From NCBI GenBank assembly GCA_900541785.1, contig UQKY01000002.1:62001-126000 (forward strand): a DNA stretch of 64,000 nucleotides, read 5' to 3'. The notes beneath the pieces are model-generated. The model had not been told where the DNA came from, did not search any database, and worked only from the letters and a program-made list of their open reading frames with translations. Shown here in pieces: positions 54,570 to 62,978 of the stretch. The position numbers and the translations under genes are program-made. Within the stretch, counting starts at the first letter, position 1. The number at the start of each line of letters is the position of its first letter. Origin of the DNA: an uncultured Collinsella sp. (GTDB taxonomy: Bacteria > Actinomycetota > Coriobacteriia > Coriobacteriales > Coriobacteriaceae).

Positions 54570-56219
54570 ATGGCGAAAAATGCTATTGTGAAAGTCTGCA
54601 AGGACTGCTCCAGACCCTTCATTCTCTTGCCTAGACAAGATGCCGAGAAATACGCCTTCTGCCCTATCTGTCATAAGGCGTGGCGTAAAGAACTGGCTGA
54701 GAAGCGTGAGCAAGAAGCCAATGCAAAGTGGGAGGAGAAACATAAGGAAGAAACGGAGACTTTCGAGCAGGAGCTAAGAAAGTTCGACCTAATCGAGCTT
54801 TCCGAAATCCTTTCCAGCCCTAACACCCTCTACATCATAGGCAACGGCTTTGACCTTATGCATGGAGTAAAGTCGAGTTATTACGATTTTGGCAAGAGTC
54901 TCAAACGAAACGACTACCTTCGCGACGCACTGGAAATCGCCCTGACGCCCGACGATATTTGGGCGGATTTCGAAGAATCGCTTGGCAAAATCAACTATGA
55001 CCCCATGGCAAGTCGTTTCTTGGTAGACATGTGGCTAGAAACTATGGGCTTCTTCGATGGCGAAGACAGCGCAGCGAACTTCTACGCCGCAGTGGACGCA
55101 GCAGCCACGCCAATCGAGGCAATTGCAACCGATCTGCCGCCAGCTTTCCGCCGATGGGTAAACAGGCTAAAGATAGGCACCGACGATCGACCTCTTGAGG
55201 TGCTCATTAATCCACATGGAAAAGCATTGAGTTTTAACTATACCGAATTCATTCAATCGCTCTACCACGTGGACGAAGCCTGCTATATCCACGGCTGCAG
55301 GGCCAACAAGCGTGATAAGCTGATCCTTGGGCATCGCCCAGATGCCGAGATACTGCCACTTTCCGAGAAGCATCGAGAGCCACGCACCTATAGGCAGGCG
55401 GTAATCGATGTCGCACAAGATAACGTGCTTCGAGTGATAGGTGAATACAATGAAGACCTAACCAAAGACAGTCGCGAAATAATTGAAGAACATCGTGAGT
55501 TTTTCGACAGTCTCTCCGACACAACGCAGGTTGTTGTGATTGGGCATTCGCTGTCCCCCGTCGATTGGGACTATTTCAAAGAAGTGCAACAAACGACACC
55601 AAAGGCCGGTTGGTTCTTTGGACTTCATGGTCTCAGGGACCTGAATAACGTTCAAAATCTGACAGAGGAACTCAAGCTCGCAACTTACCGCGTATTCCGC
55701 ACAGATGTCATCCATACAGCCAAACTACCCGAAATTGAACACCAGGTAGCCACCGCTCCGGAAAAGGCGGTGACCTATATAGGAAAGGGGGTTAAGGCCG
55801 TCGCGAGTGGCAAGAACCTGACCATTGAACAAGAAGGACGCGTAGTCTTTGAGATTATTTTGCCTGCCATAGTTCGCCGCGCGGTCTTTTTTGGACCACA
55901 CTTAATAGTCAAGCTAAACGACATTCACAAGAACGTTCTGCTGTTCTCCAAGAACGGAGAGGGCTGGAATTTCATTGCTCGACTGAAACCGACGCAGAAT
56001 CAAGACCTCATCAACCGGAGGCTACAACATATTTATATGACAAATGACGAAATAACCTTTGTATACAACAACAGAGCTCGTGCCTTCGATTTGCATACGG
56101 GCGTCGTCAGCTGGACAAAGCCGATGCAGGGAGCAAAAGATCGCCCCTTCCCGGGAACCGACATATACAACGACCTGATGAAATTGCAAGGGACCACGGC
56201 GTGCCAACAGAACCAATAA
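54570..56219 (+). CDS. AbiH-family abortive infection protein with zinc ribbon and extra C-terminal domain
   Basis: This 549-residue protein has a core matching AbiH, a phage abortive-infection family: LYIIGNGFDLMHGVKSSYYD (residues 87-106), IWADFEESLGKI, LSFNYTEFIQSLYHV, YIHGCRANKRDKLILGH and VVVIGHSLSPVDWDYF. Ahead of it lies a zinc ribbon (C10, C13, C31, C34; VCKDCSRP, FCPICHKAW) and a charged helix (about 40-75). After about residue 385 a beta-rich extension follows, with propeller-like phrases such as LLFSKNGEGWNFIARL and RAFDLHTGVVSWTKP. Standard AbiH proteins are shorter (about 350 residues). ATG 54570 follows AAAGGAAC. It stands alone on the plus strand. Confidence 0.82.
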   Translation: MAKNAIVKVCKDCSRPFILLPRQDAEKYAFCPICHKAWRKELAEKREQEANAKWEEKHKEETETFEQELRKFDLIELSEILSSPNTLYIIGNGFDLMHGVKSSYYDFGKSLKRNDYLRDALEIALTPDDIWADFEESLGKINYDPMASRFLVDMWLETMGFFDGEDSAANFYAAVDAAATPIEAIATDLPPAFRRWVNRLKIGTDDRPLEVLINPHGKALSFNYTEFIQSLYHVDEACYIHGCRANKRDKLILGHRPDAEILPLSEKHREPRTYRQAVIDVAQDNVLRVIGEYNEDLTKDSREIIEEHREFFDSLSDTTQVVVIGHSLSPVDWDYFKEVQQTTPKAGWFFGLHGLRDLNNVQNLTEELKLATYRVFRTDVIHTAKLPEIEHQVATAPEKAVTYIGKGVKAVASGKNLTIEQEGRVVFEIILPAIVRRAVFFGPHLIVKLNDIHKNVLLFSKNGEGWNFIARLKPTQNQDLINRRLQHIYMTNDEITFVYNNRARAFDLHTGVVSWTKPMQGAKDRPFPGTDIYNDLMKLQGTTACQQNQ

Positions 56220-56345
56220 AGGCATACATCGACGACCTGATGGACGGGCGCCTCTATATGAACGCAGCCGGCTACTACCATGGTCTAGCCGACGAGCAGG
56301 GCGATCCATTGGAAGCGTCTTTAGCAATCCCCTTAACATCAAAGG
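56201..56345 (+). pseudogene. Truncated small ORF overlapping the abiH end
   Basis: A frame opening at GTG 56201 reads PTEPIKAYIDDLMDGRLYMN, then AAGYYHGLADEQGDPLEAS. That resembles the start of larger proteins that carry a YMN...QGD..EAS pattern. After about 56345 the frame runs antisense into the 3' end of the nuclease gene and loses sense. I read it as the stump of a gene cut when the nuclease module arrived. A short functional peptide is possible. Confidence 0.4.
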
Positions 56346-56357
56346 GCCGCCGCTCGC

Positions 56358-58358
56358 CTACCCATTACACGCCTTGGCCAACAGAACAAGCCTCTTGGCA
56401 GCATCATCGAAAGATCCCACGGCGTAATATCCGTCTTTATCCTTACCAATGCACCCAACAAAAGGAGAAGACAAGAACTCGAGCATTTCCTCAACCTCAC
56501 TGATCGATAAGTTTTCAATTGAGGTCGTTCCGTTTTTCATGAACCAGTAAACATCCCGCTTAGACATCAAGCCGCCAAATTCTTTATCTTCGTTTTGGGA
56601 AAGCAACGCCCTGAGCACCAAATCGAGCAGTTTGGTCGTTCGCCTAAAGCGGGCAATAGCGGGTTCCAATAAACCAAGATCGATAGGCCCCGAATACTCG
56701 AAGAGAACTTTGTAGTCTTGAGAAACGAGCGGAATCTCCTCTTGAAGCTTAAGAAGCTTTTCCAACTCGCTAATTCCAAATAACGCGACGTCATGTTCCT
56801 TGGCCCTATCGCAGATCCGTTTTTCAGAAAAACTTGACCCCACAACGGCGATGAACGACGCATCGTGTTTACGACGATGCAGTTCAAGGGTGTCAAAATC
56901 GACTTGTGAGGCAGAAACCCCGCCATTAGAGGTTGATTTGGCATCAATTACCACGGAATAAGAAAATCTCGAAGCAGCATTCGCGACCGCTAAAACATCT
57001 GTATCACCAGACCCGCCCAACAAAGTCGTTCTAAACCCAAGGCGACTAAAACACCGCTCCACAGCTCGTTCCAACCGATTGGGATGACTGGAATCACGTG
57101 ATGCATCCCAAAGCTCTCCAATCAGTTTGTCGACATCGGTATCCACGGGCTGCTCAGGCCCCGCCCCCTGTTTGCCAATGGAATCAACGGCGAAATTAAA
57201 GCCACATCCGCTCAAAAAAGAATCGCAGTGCTCAGTTGCTTGATAACTCATCTGGCTTCTCTTTTTTAGCAAGCCAGCTTTCAGCAACACATTAAGACGC
57301 TTTCTTAGAGCATCATGGGAAATGTTGACGTTAAAACGTTCGAAGAGAAGCAGCTGGATTGACCTAACATCAAACGCACTGTGACCAACAAGCGGCAAAA
57401 GCTCAAATACCCAAGAGAACGCTGCGTGAAAACAGCAAGCAAAATTAATTGCAGATTTTTCAGACAGCCAAGCGTCGCCAATTGCAGTTAACTCGTACGT
57501 CGTAAGTGACGACCGCCGCACAAAACCCAATTTTGAAAGTGAAGAAATCGCCGCCCTGGTTGAGCTTTCGGAAAGTTTATAGGACAAGTTAGAAAACTGA
57601 ACGATTGCAGACTCATCACCACCGTTTTTAACGATGGAAAGAAGCTCGGTTGTGGCATCAATAAAACCGGATGCTCCACCAGCGAAAAATCCAATAGAAT
57701 CCGAACGATCAGATTGTTTAGCATGTAAAGCAAGGTCGACGGCCCAATTTGAAGGCTCGTCCCAGTTTAAGGAAGCAGATTCCTCCAAGACACCCTTGGG
57801 TTCCACTTCAATCTGAGAAACCCATTGATCACCTAGAGGTGTCCGTACATATCGACATCCTTCGTATTCTCGGTATTCAACAAGGCCGAGCTCGCGAGCC
57901 CATTTTAAACGGCGCTGAACCTCAGTCTTCTTGGTCCAGCTCATTCCGTACTCGGCATTAGCCATCAAACGCAGCTCGCCCGAAGTCTTTGGCGTGCCCA
58001 GCACGTCAATCATGCCGCTAAAGAATTTGCAACGACTTGCCAGGCACGCAGCCAAATAGGAGTTATCTCCCGTGTCAATCCAACGGTCCGCTTCTGCAGA
58101 AGGAGTGTATCCCTCAGGAGACTTAACAACCAATCCGCACGGACTCAGGGCAAGACAAGCTCCGCCAAGAGAAAGCTTGGCTGTTGAGCCCTCAATTGAA
58201 ATGGTGTCATCTAGGGATTGGCCGCGCTTTAAGACATCCAGAATCGTTCTTAGAGTTTCGATCATCCCCGCGCTCCCAACAGGAATATTGGGAGAAGACT
58301 GGGCATGAGATGAATAATCGGAAAACTTTGGATATTCCATCGGATCAATCTGGACCAT
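56358..58358 (-). CDS. Winged-helix PD-(D/E)XK nuclease, restriction-endonuclease-like
   Basis: This 666-residue protein has several winged-helix-like segments in the first 380 residues (EVQRRLKWARELGLVEYREY; STRAAISSLSKLGFVRR; HDALRKRLNVLLKAGLLKK). A PD-(D/E)XK nuclease core follows: RAVERCFSRLGFRTTLLGGS, GDTDVLAV with Asp454, and SVVIDAKSTSNGG with Asp472 and Lys474. The arrangement of DNA-reading winged helices plus a FokI-like D..DxK cleavage domain suggests a restriction-type enzyme. No methyltransferase lies nearby, so modification-dependent or non-restriction defence is possible. ATG 58358 has GGAGATGCCCT upstream. It is convergent with abiH. Confidence 0.72.
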   Translation of the reverse strand: MVQIDPMEYPKFSDYSSHAQSSPNIPVGSAGMIETLRTILDVLKRGQSLDDTISIEGSTAKLSLGGACLALSPCGLVVKSPEGYTPSAEADRWIDTGDNSYLAACLASRCKFFSGMIDVLGTPKTSGELRLMANAEYGMSWTKKTEVQRRLKWARELGLVEYREYEGCRYVRTPLGDQWVSQIEVEPKGVLEESASLNWDEPSNWAVDLALHAKQSDRSDSIGFFAGGASGFIDATTELLSIVKNGGDESAIVQFSNLSYKLSESSTRAAISSLSKLGFVRRSSLTTYELTAIGDAWLSEKSAINFACCFHAAFSWVFELLPLVGHSAFDVRSIQLLLFERFNVNISHDALRKRLNVLLKAGLLKKRSQMSYQATEHCDSFLSGCGFNFAVDSIGKQGAGPEQPVDTDVDKLIGELWDASRDSSHPNRLERAVERCFSRLGFRTTLLGGSGDTDVLAVANAASRFSYSVVIDAKSTSNGGVSASQVDFDTLELHRRKHDASFIAVVGSSFSEKRICDRAKEHDVALFGISELEKLLKLQEEIPLVSQDYKVLFEYSGPIDLGLLEPAIARFRRTTKLLDLVLRALLSQNEDKEFGGLMSKRDVYWFMKNGTTSIENLSISEVEEMLEFLSSPFVGCIGKDKDGYYAVGSFDDAAKRLVLLAKACNG

Positions 58359-58749
58359 AGGGCATCTCCGATAAAGGTCGGCAAATAGAACGCTATGACC
58401 ATGATATCAAGGGAAGTCATTGCGAAACGTATAGGCCCCATTCGCTTTCGTGTAAGAACACGTCACTGCCTCGAAGCGCCTTATTAATTTCTCGAATTAG
58501 AGTGCTGCTGTCGATGTGGCCTGAGCCAATTTCCGTTGATAAAAAACGTACCCGCCCAAGTATGGACTCACTAAGAAAATGAGCAGTTTTAGCAAGAGTG
58601 CCGCCTCCTGAGAACCAGGAGCGCGGCACTCGCTTTTAACAAAGGTGCAGCTATATAGCACACATAACCCAAAGCAAAAAGAAACACATGAAGGCAGCCT
58701 TGCCCGTCACGATAGCAATCGTCTGGTAGACGCAGACCATCAAGGCGTA
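58359..58749. other. 390-base intergenic stretch with a strong hairpin
   Basis: It contains a stem GAGTGCCGC...GCGGCACTC (58596-58631) with an inner CTCCTG/CCAGGAG helix. On the plus strand GCTTTT follows, and on the minus strand a T-poor flank. It may end the ADP-ribosyltransferase-like unit. A minus-strand frame of 60-70 codons (58417-58629, ending DVFLHESEWGLYVSQ) begins inside the hairpin and has no ribosome site. It may be a remnant rather than a gene. Confidence 0.5.
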
Positions 58750-59376
58750 CTATGGAATCCTCCATTCAGAATTAGCCTCTCGTGGCACAAAGTAACCTTT
58801 GATGCAGTTTGGATTTCTAACACAAATTTGAACATGAGTCTTGGCCTTAAAGCCAGCACCAGGGTAAATCACGCCGCCTTCCGAAAATAAACCGCGTGCA
58901 GAATCAAAGGGCGCGACAGAAATACCAGAAGGTTCTTTTTGCTTTGCCTGCTCAAGTTTCATGCGGGCATGGAGATGTTCTACGACGGCACAATCAAGCC
59001 GACGAAGCAGCTTGTCCTCAGTCTTTCCCGCATTACAGGGCATCTCCAAACCCATCATTTCAAGATCCGATTTAAGAAACCCATACTCTTTCCTCAAAAG
59101 GTCAATGTAGCGCGCATCGGTTAAATTGAGGCAATATCCCAAATCGATAACGGCCCCAATTACCGCCGGCTCTCCATTCCCCTTTCTTTTGCAAGAATCT
59201 TGGGCCCACTGGTATGCCTTTGCATAATTTTGCTCCCAGAAGTAAATTCCACTTCCAAGCCAGTCATAGTCGTTAACGCTTGGGTGCAATTCTGATCTTC
59301 CGTTAATCACAGAATCAAATGTTGTTTTTTCACATCCATGAAAGCCCAGAACAAGACTGGGAGGCTTTGAATACAT
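58750..59376 (-). CDS. Putative ADP-ribosyltransferase (PARP-like fold) protein
   Basis: This 208-residue protein begins LVLGFHGCEKTTFDSVINGR, then DYDWLGSGIYFWEQNYAKAY. A histidine in a HG turn, followed some 30 residues later by G-I-Y-F-W before a helix, is the layout of PARP/diphtheria-type ADP-ribosyltransferases (H-Y-[E/x]). The C-terminal VQICVRNPNCIKGYF strand fits the end of such a fold. The third catalytic residue cannot be fixed by eye. It starts 2 bases after the stop of a 54-residue gene. Such two-gene units are often toxin-antitoxin or phage-defence modules. Function is inferred only from motif layout. Confidence 0.55.
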   Translation of the reverse strand: MYSKPPSLVLGFHGCEKTTFDSVINGRSELHPSVNDYDWLGSGIYFWEQNYAKAYQWAQDSCKRKGNGEPAVIGAVIDLGYCLNLTDARYIDLLRKEYGFLKSDLEMMGLEMPCNAGKTEDKLLRRLDCAVVEHLHARMKLEQAKQKEPSGISVAPFDSARGLFSEGGVIYPGAGFKAKTHVQICVRNPNCIKGYFVPREANSEWRIP

Positions 59377-59378
59377 CG

Positions 59379-59543
59379 CTACGACGCATAGTGAGGGGAC
59401 AGCGTTCCATTGGGCTTGATTATTTTAGCTGCAACCAAACGCTCACGAGCATCCCTTTTTGCGAGTTCTGGATTAGAGCGAACCTGAAGTTTGAAGTCTT
59501 TGTATGAAGCGTCCTGCTGGCGTTTAATCTCTTCAACAATCAT
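59379..59543 (-). CDS. 54-residue partner of the ADP-ribosyltransferase-like protein
   Basis: This small frame starts at ATG 59543 after AGGAGGAAGGCGGTAACT. The product MIVEEIKRQQDASYKDFKLQ...NPELAKRDARERLVAAKIIK reads as two charged amphipathic helices and a short tail (PNGTLSPHYAS). It is translationally linked to the downstream gene. By position it could be an antitoxin or accessory factor, but nothing in its sequence names it. Confidence 0.65.
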   Translation of the reverse strand: MIVEEIKRQQDASYKDFKLQVRSNPELAKRDARERLVAAKIIKPNGTLSPHYAS

Positions 59544-59568
59544 AGTTACCGCCTTCCTCCTAAAAGGG

Positions 59569-59591
59569 ATTACATTGTTTACCTGGTAACC
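59569..59591 (-). promoter_or_regulatory. Promoter with operator-like palindrome ahead of the two-gene unit
   Basis: A minus-strand -10 TGTAAT (59569-59574) is overlapped upstream by the near-perfect palindrome GTTTACC-T-GGTAACC (59577-59591), which fills the spacer. The -35 is weak. This suits autoregulation, as common in toxin-antitoxin operons. Confidence 0.45.
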
Positions 59592-59874
59592 GATCTAAAA
59601 GCCATAGATTTTTTCAAGGTTTAGACTTAGAGAACTTATCCTTCAAAACTTATAGACATCCTCCACCTCAATCGACCAGGGTGTTGTCTTGTGTCTCTTG
59701 AAACAGCTCAACAAATCATATTTGGTCGATCATGTGCTTTATCACATAAGCTTTCAAATACTTTCCCAACAGAGCCGTCGGTACCTCGACAATCGCTCTG
59801 AATTTAATGTCAGTCAGATGCGTTTGAGCATCCACACCAGTTCAGCGGTGCCGGATCGTCATATTCAGTAGTAC
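59592..59874. other. Intergenic stretch without recognisable gene
   Basis: I see no supported gene. A 60-codon plus frame (59689-59871) and a 40-codon minus frame lack ribosome sites. An 8-base inverted repeat ATCGACCA...TGGTCGAT lies about 45 bases apart. The stretch may hold debris of an older gene. Confidence 0.5.
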
Positions 59875-60798
59875 TCAAGTGAGCAAATTATCACTCGTTC
59901 TAAACCCGGGCTGATATTGCCCAATCAGTCGTTCTAAGTAGAGGCGATCTTTTGCAATCAGAAACTCCCACAACCTGTCACCGTTCATCAGAACACGGTT
60001 AAATGAATCGACTTCAATGACCGCCATGCGAGCGATGGAGACGTAACGGTCTTCCTTCAATCTTTGTCTAAACACAACGGCATGACGAGGGCTCAACGGG
60101 AAATAGATGCCACAAGGGTTTTCATCACTCTCGTCCTTCCACTCGACATGCACGGGAAGCGACGTTGTAACAAACTCATTACCGTCAGGTGCTATGTAAA
60201 ACAGGCAATCCATGTCAAGCAATAAGACAAGTAGATCATACAGAGGTGCGCCCTTATCGAGCCTGAACAGCGCCGTATCCAGATAAGCAAGCTCGACAAT
60301 GGCTTCAAATTCGCCCCCGTACCCTGCTAAATCCATTTGCAAAATGTCTTCGTCCGTGAAAAAGCCACTCGACAACAATTCGACGGAGTGTGCACCAGAG
60401 TTACCTCTCACCTCGTTCAGCCATTTAGGATTCCTCACAATGAAAAAGGCAAGCAAAAATGCCAGCCGAGTAATCAACTCGACGCACTCTTCACCTTTTG
60501 GCATTTTTCCAGAATCAAGATAGCTGAGCAGTGATCGGTAGGAAAGAGCAAGATCGTTCTCGATTTTGCCAAGAGTATCTTCAATTACACCCTTTTCAAC
60601 GAAACCGTCTTCACCCAAGGCCTGGCGTCGCCTAACCTCATAGAGGTAGTTTTCCGCACAAACGTTTTCGGGCTTCGTTCGAAAGACGGGTTTCAATCCA
60701 CCGGCATCGCACCTCACAACACTGAGAAAGCCCGCGCCATCGGTAAACGATTTGAGATAAAAACGTGGCACGTAATGTTGATTCTTAACCCCGGGCAC
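59875..60798 (-). CDS. DUF4238 domain protein
   Basis: This roughly 307-residue protein begins with the DUF4238 signature KNQHYVPRFYLKSFTDG and continues with RTKPENVCAENYLYEV and the helical LITRLAFLLAFFIVRNP. A later VTTSLPVHVEW / IYFPLSPRHAVVF pattern is also typical for the family. Members are soluble proteins of unknown role that are scattered among defence and mobile regions. GTG 60798 with GGGGGTCAAGT upstream is preferred over an in-frame start at 60837 that would add a hydrophobic tail not seen in the family. It diverges from the KAP NTPase gene. Confidence 0.8.
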   Translation of the reverse strand: MPGVKNQHYVPRFYLKSFTDGAGFLSVVRCDAGGLKPVFRTKPENVCAENYLYEVRRRQALGEDGFVEKGVIEDTLGKIENDLALSYRSLLSYLDSGKMPKGEECVELITRLAFLLAFFIVRNPKWLNEVRGNSGAHSVELLSSGFFTDEDILQMDLAGYGGEFEAIVELAYLDTALFRLDKGAPLYDLLVLLLDMDCLFYIAPDGNEFVTTSLPVHVEWKDESDENPCGIYFPLSPRHAVVFRQRLKEDRYVSIARMAVIEVDSFNRVLMNGDRLWEFLIAKDRLYLERLIGQYQPGFRTSDNLLT

Positions 60799-60944
60799 AC
60801 TTGACCCCCAATAGAAAAACCACGGCAGCAAGGCCACCTACTGATAAACAATTCAAATGAAACACCGAATAGCATATCGGCAATAAAATGAAAGACAAAC
60901 GACAGAGAAACGAAACCCTAGCCCACAGAAAGAAGGCGGCCACC

Positions 60945-62312
60945 ATGAAACGAGTCGATGAGGAGCCCACGCCGAAAGCGATTGACAACGCCCTCAGCCA
61001 GGATCCGCTTCACCGAAAGAGAGAAATTGAGGACTTTCTAAAGATGCTCATTGCGGTTGAGCCTCCGTATACCTTTGTTATTGACGCGCCTTGGGGATCT
61101 GGCAAGACATTCTTTGTAAAACAAGTAGCTAGAGTCCTGCAAATGGCAAATCCGACTCTCAACCACGATTTCGAGACACTTAACGAGACACTAGGAGAAA
61201 CCGCAACGGAGCTCCCAGCGATGCCATGCCTCCCCATTTATTTCAACGCATGGGAAGACGACCATTTCGACAATCCGATCTTGCCTATATTGGCCTCTAT
61301 CGCTAACGCCGCAGACGAACAGAGCGTCAAGGGAGGAAAGGATTTCGGTAAGGGAGTCATTAGCGTCATAGAAACCGCCGCCTCCATTATCGGATACGGC
61401 GTTGACATTAATGACATCATTGAAAATTTCAGCGGCACTGATTTTCTCGAACAGTACAAAGCGGAAAAAGAGCTTAGGAGCAAAATTGGCGAACTCATAA
61501 AGAACCATCTGCCCAAGATAGCCAAACGAGCCATCATCTTTATCGACGAGCTCGATCGCTGCCAGCCCGAATTCGCCATAAAGGTACTCGAGCAGACCAA
61601 AACCCTGTTTCAGCAAGAGGACATTGTTGTGGTTTATTCGACCGACATTACGCAGCTGGCCCATTCCCTCCAGGGTGTATATGGATCAAGCTTTGAAGGA
61701 AGAAAATACCTCGAGCGCTTCTACGACAAGCGCCTCGAGCTAAATCCGATAAAGCCGGCCGAGTACCTTCTGTATAAAGGCGTTAATACAATGGATGGAT
61801 ATACCTTCATCGATATAACCATCGATTTGCTCAGCTACAAACAAGCCTCCCTAAGAGCCTGCAACAGACTCGCCGAACCCATAGCAAATCTCTTAGATTA
61901 CATCAGTAAGCACAATGAGTATTTTGGAGACACAAAGCTCCAGTGTTTCCAATACAACTGCCTACTGCCCGTGTTAAACATTCTTGCCTACTACGAACCC
62001 CTTGCTTGGCACGAGGTGAAGACGGGCACAAACTATTTTGCAGTGTACGAGCTAGCAAGCCACAGCAGGCTCTTTGTGGAGCTTCTCGACGAGGCAATTG
62101 AAAAAACTTGGGGAACAAGAAAAGGTGAGCTTCCCTACCATCAAGCAACCGTGGGTAGGCGAAGCCGTTTTATTGAAGACGTTTGCGCCGCTATCTATTC
62201 CACTAGTAACACCGATCCGCGTATTCGGGAAGTGTGCGGCATCGACCTCGACATCTCGCCACACTGCAAAAAGCTGTTCCAGCGCCTGGCCCCGCCGTCG
62301 GCAGGCGAGTAA
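60945..62312 (+). CDS. KAP-family P-loop NTPase
   Basis: This 455-residue protein has Walker A FVIDAPWGSGKTFFVKQV and Walker B AIIFIDELDRCQPEFAIKVL, the KAP pattern of the STAND-related P-loop NTPases. PIYFNAWEDDHFDNPILPIL between them is typical, as is VVVYSTDITQLAHSLQGVYG after them. Many KAP proteins carry membrane helices between the two motifs; here only a weak hydrophobic stretch (about residues 150-175) is visible. ATG 60945 with AAGAAGGCGG upstream is preferred over 60888. KAP NTPases occur in phage-exclusion contexts, but a role here is inferred from neighbours. Confidence 0.85.
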   Translation: MKRVDEEPTPKAIDNALSQDPLHRKREIEDFLKMLIAVEPPYTFVIDAPWGSGKTFFVKQVARVLQMANPTLNHDFETLNETLGETATELPAMPCLPIYFNAWEDDHFDNPILPILASIANAADEQSVKGGKDFGKGVISVIETAASIIGYGVDINDIIENFSGTDFLEQYKAEKELRSKIGELIKNHLPKIAKRAIIFIDELDRCQPEFAIKVLEQTKTLFQQEDIVVVYSTDITQLAHSLQGVYGSSFEGRKYLERFYDKRLELNPIKPAEYLLYKGVNTMDGYTFIDITIDLLSYKQASLRACNRLAEPIANLLDYISKHNEYFGDTKLQCFQYNCLLPVLNILAYYEPLAWHEVKTGTNYFAVYELASHSRLFVELLDEAIEKTWGTRKGELPYHQATVGRRSRFIEDVCAAIYSTSNTDPRIREVCGIDLDISPHCKKLFQRLAPPSAGE

Positions 62313-62350
62313 AATCACCTCACGCTAACGCACCAAAAAGATTGTCTATC

Positions 62351-62378
62351 AAAAGGGCCGGGAAACTTTCCCGGCCCT
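62351..62378 (-). terminator. Terminator between convergent KAP and CBASS units
   Basis: AGGGCCGGGAAA / TTTCCCGGCCCT perfect stem (62354-62378). The minus-strand flank TTTTGATAG follows, so it mainly ends the CD-NTase-SLATT transcript and may also stop the plus strand weakly. Confidence 0.8.
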
Positions 62379-62399
62379 AACAACTCAGCGAATGTCGCG

Positions 62400-62969
62400 C
62401 TATTCCTCACAGGCATGGCCACGCAGGCGCGACGGCAGCAGTTTATCAATCTCCCCCGGCTCAAAAGATTGATGTCCGTTCTTGAGCCTTTTACGTGCCT
62501 TCTTGTACGCCCTGTTGCTCGTCCTTGGTGCTTCTGAGTATATTTCGGCTTGCTTCTCAATGCGCGAGTCGCGGCGTCTGCGGATTTCTCCAACTTCAAG
62601 GTCGTCAAAATCCGTAAGCAATGACTCATAATCCTGAAGAACGACCCAGAGTCGATTGGCACAACGCACGTGTTCTTCGGCCTCCTCAGGCAATTTAGAA
62701 CCGCGAGTATACAGATTTAACCCAAGCGATAAGGCTGAGGTAATGGAAGCGACGACAGCCCCGGCTCCGGTCCCAGTTTGACCTATAATGACGCTAATTA
62801 CTCCACAAGTTGAAACCGCAGTTAAAACTATCTGGCCGATGGAAATACAATTGGCCAGCATGCGTTTAAGAGTCGCCGCTTCCTGTTGCGTCTGATAGGT
62901 GTACGACAGCTTGCCGTAAGACTCCTCAATCTGCCCGCGTAACCGCTCCCTTAAATCCAATCTATCCAA
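62400..62969 (-). CDS. SLATT-domain two-helix membrane effector
   Basis: This 189-residue protein is of the SLATT class (SLATT_5-like). It has an N-terminal amphipathic helix (RGQIEESYGKLSYTYQTQQE), two membrane helices (ISIGQIVLTAVSTCGVISVII; AVVASITSALSLGLNLY) and a long helical C-terminus. SLATT proteins are predicted pore-forming effectors triggered by cyclic nucleotides. The TTG start at 62969 has AGGAGG five bases upstream and lies 9 bases after the CD-NTase stop. Together they form a two-gene CBASS-type unit. Confidence 0.82.
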   Translation of the reverse strand: MDRLDLRERLRGQIEESYGKLSYTYQTQQEAATLKRMLANCISIGQIVLTAVSTCGVISVIIGQTGTGAGAVVASITSALSLGLNLYTRGSKLPEEAEEHVRCANRLWVVLQDYESLLTDFDDLEVGEIRRRRDSRIEKQAEIYSEAPRTSNRAYKKARKRLKNGHQSFEPGEIDKLLPSRLRGHACEE

Positions 62970-62978
62970 AACGACCTC

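Noticed and set aside
58417..58629. A 70-codon minus-strand frame below the ADP-ribosyltransferase-like gene
   Set aside because: Its start lies inside a strong hairpin and has no ribosome site. It may be a remnant but cannot be supported as a gene.
59689..59871. A 60-codon plus-strand frame suspected as transposase debris
   Set aside because: No transposase motif, inverted-repeat ends or target duplication could be seen.
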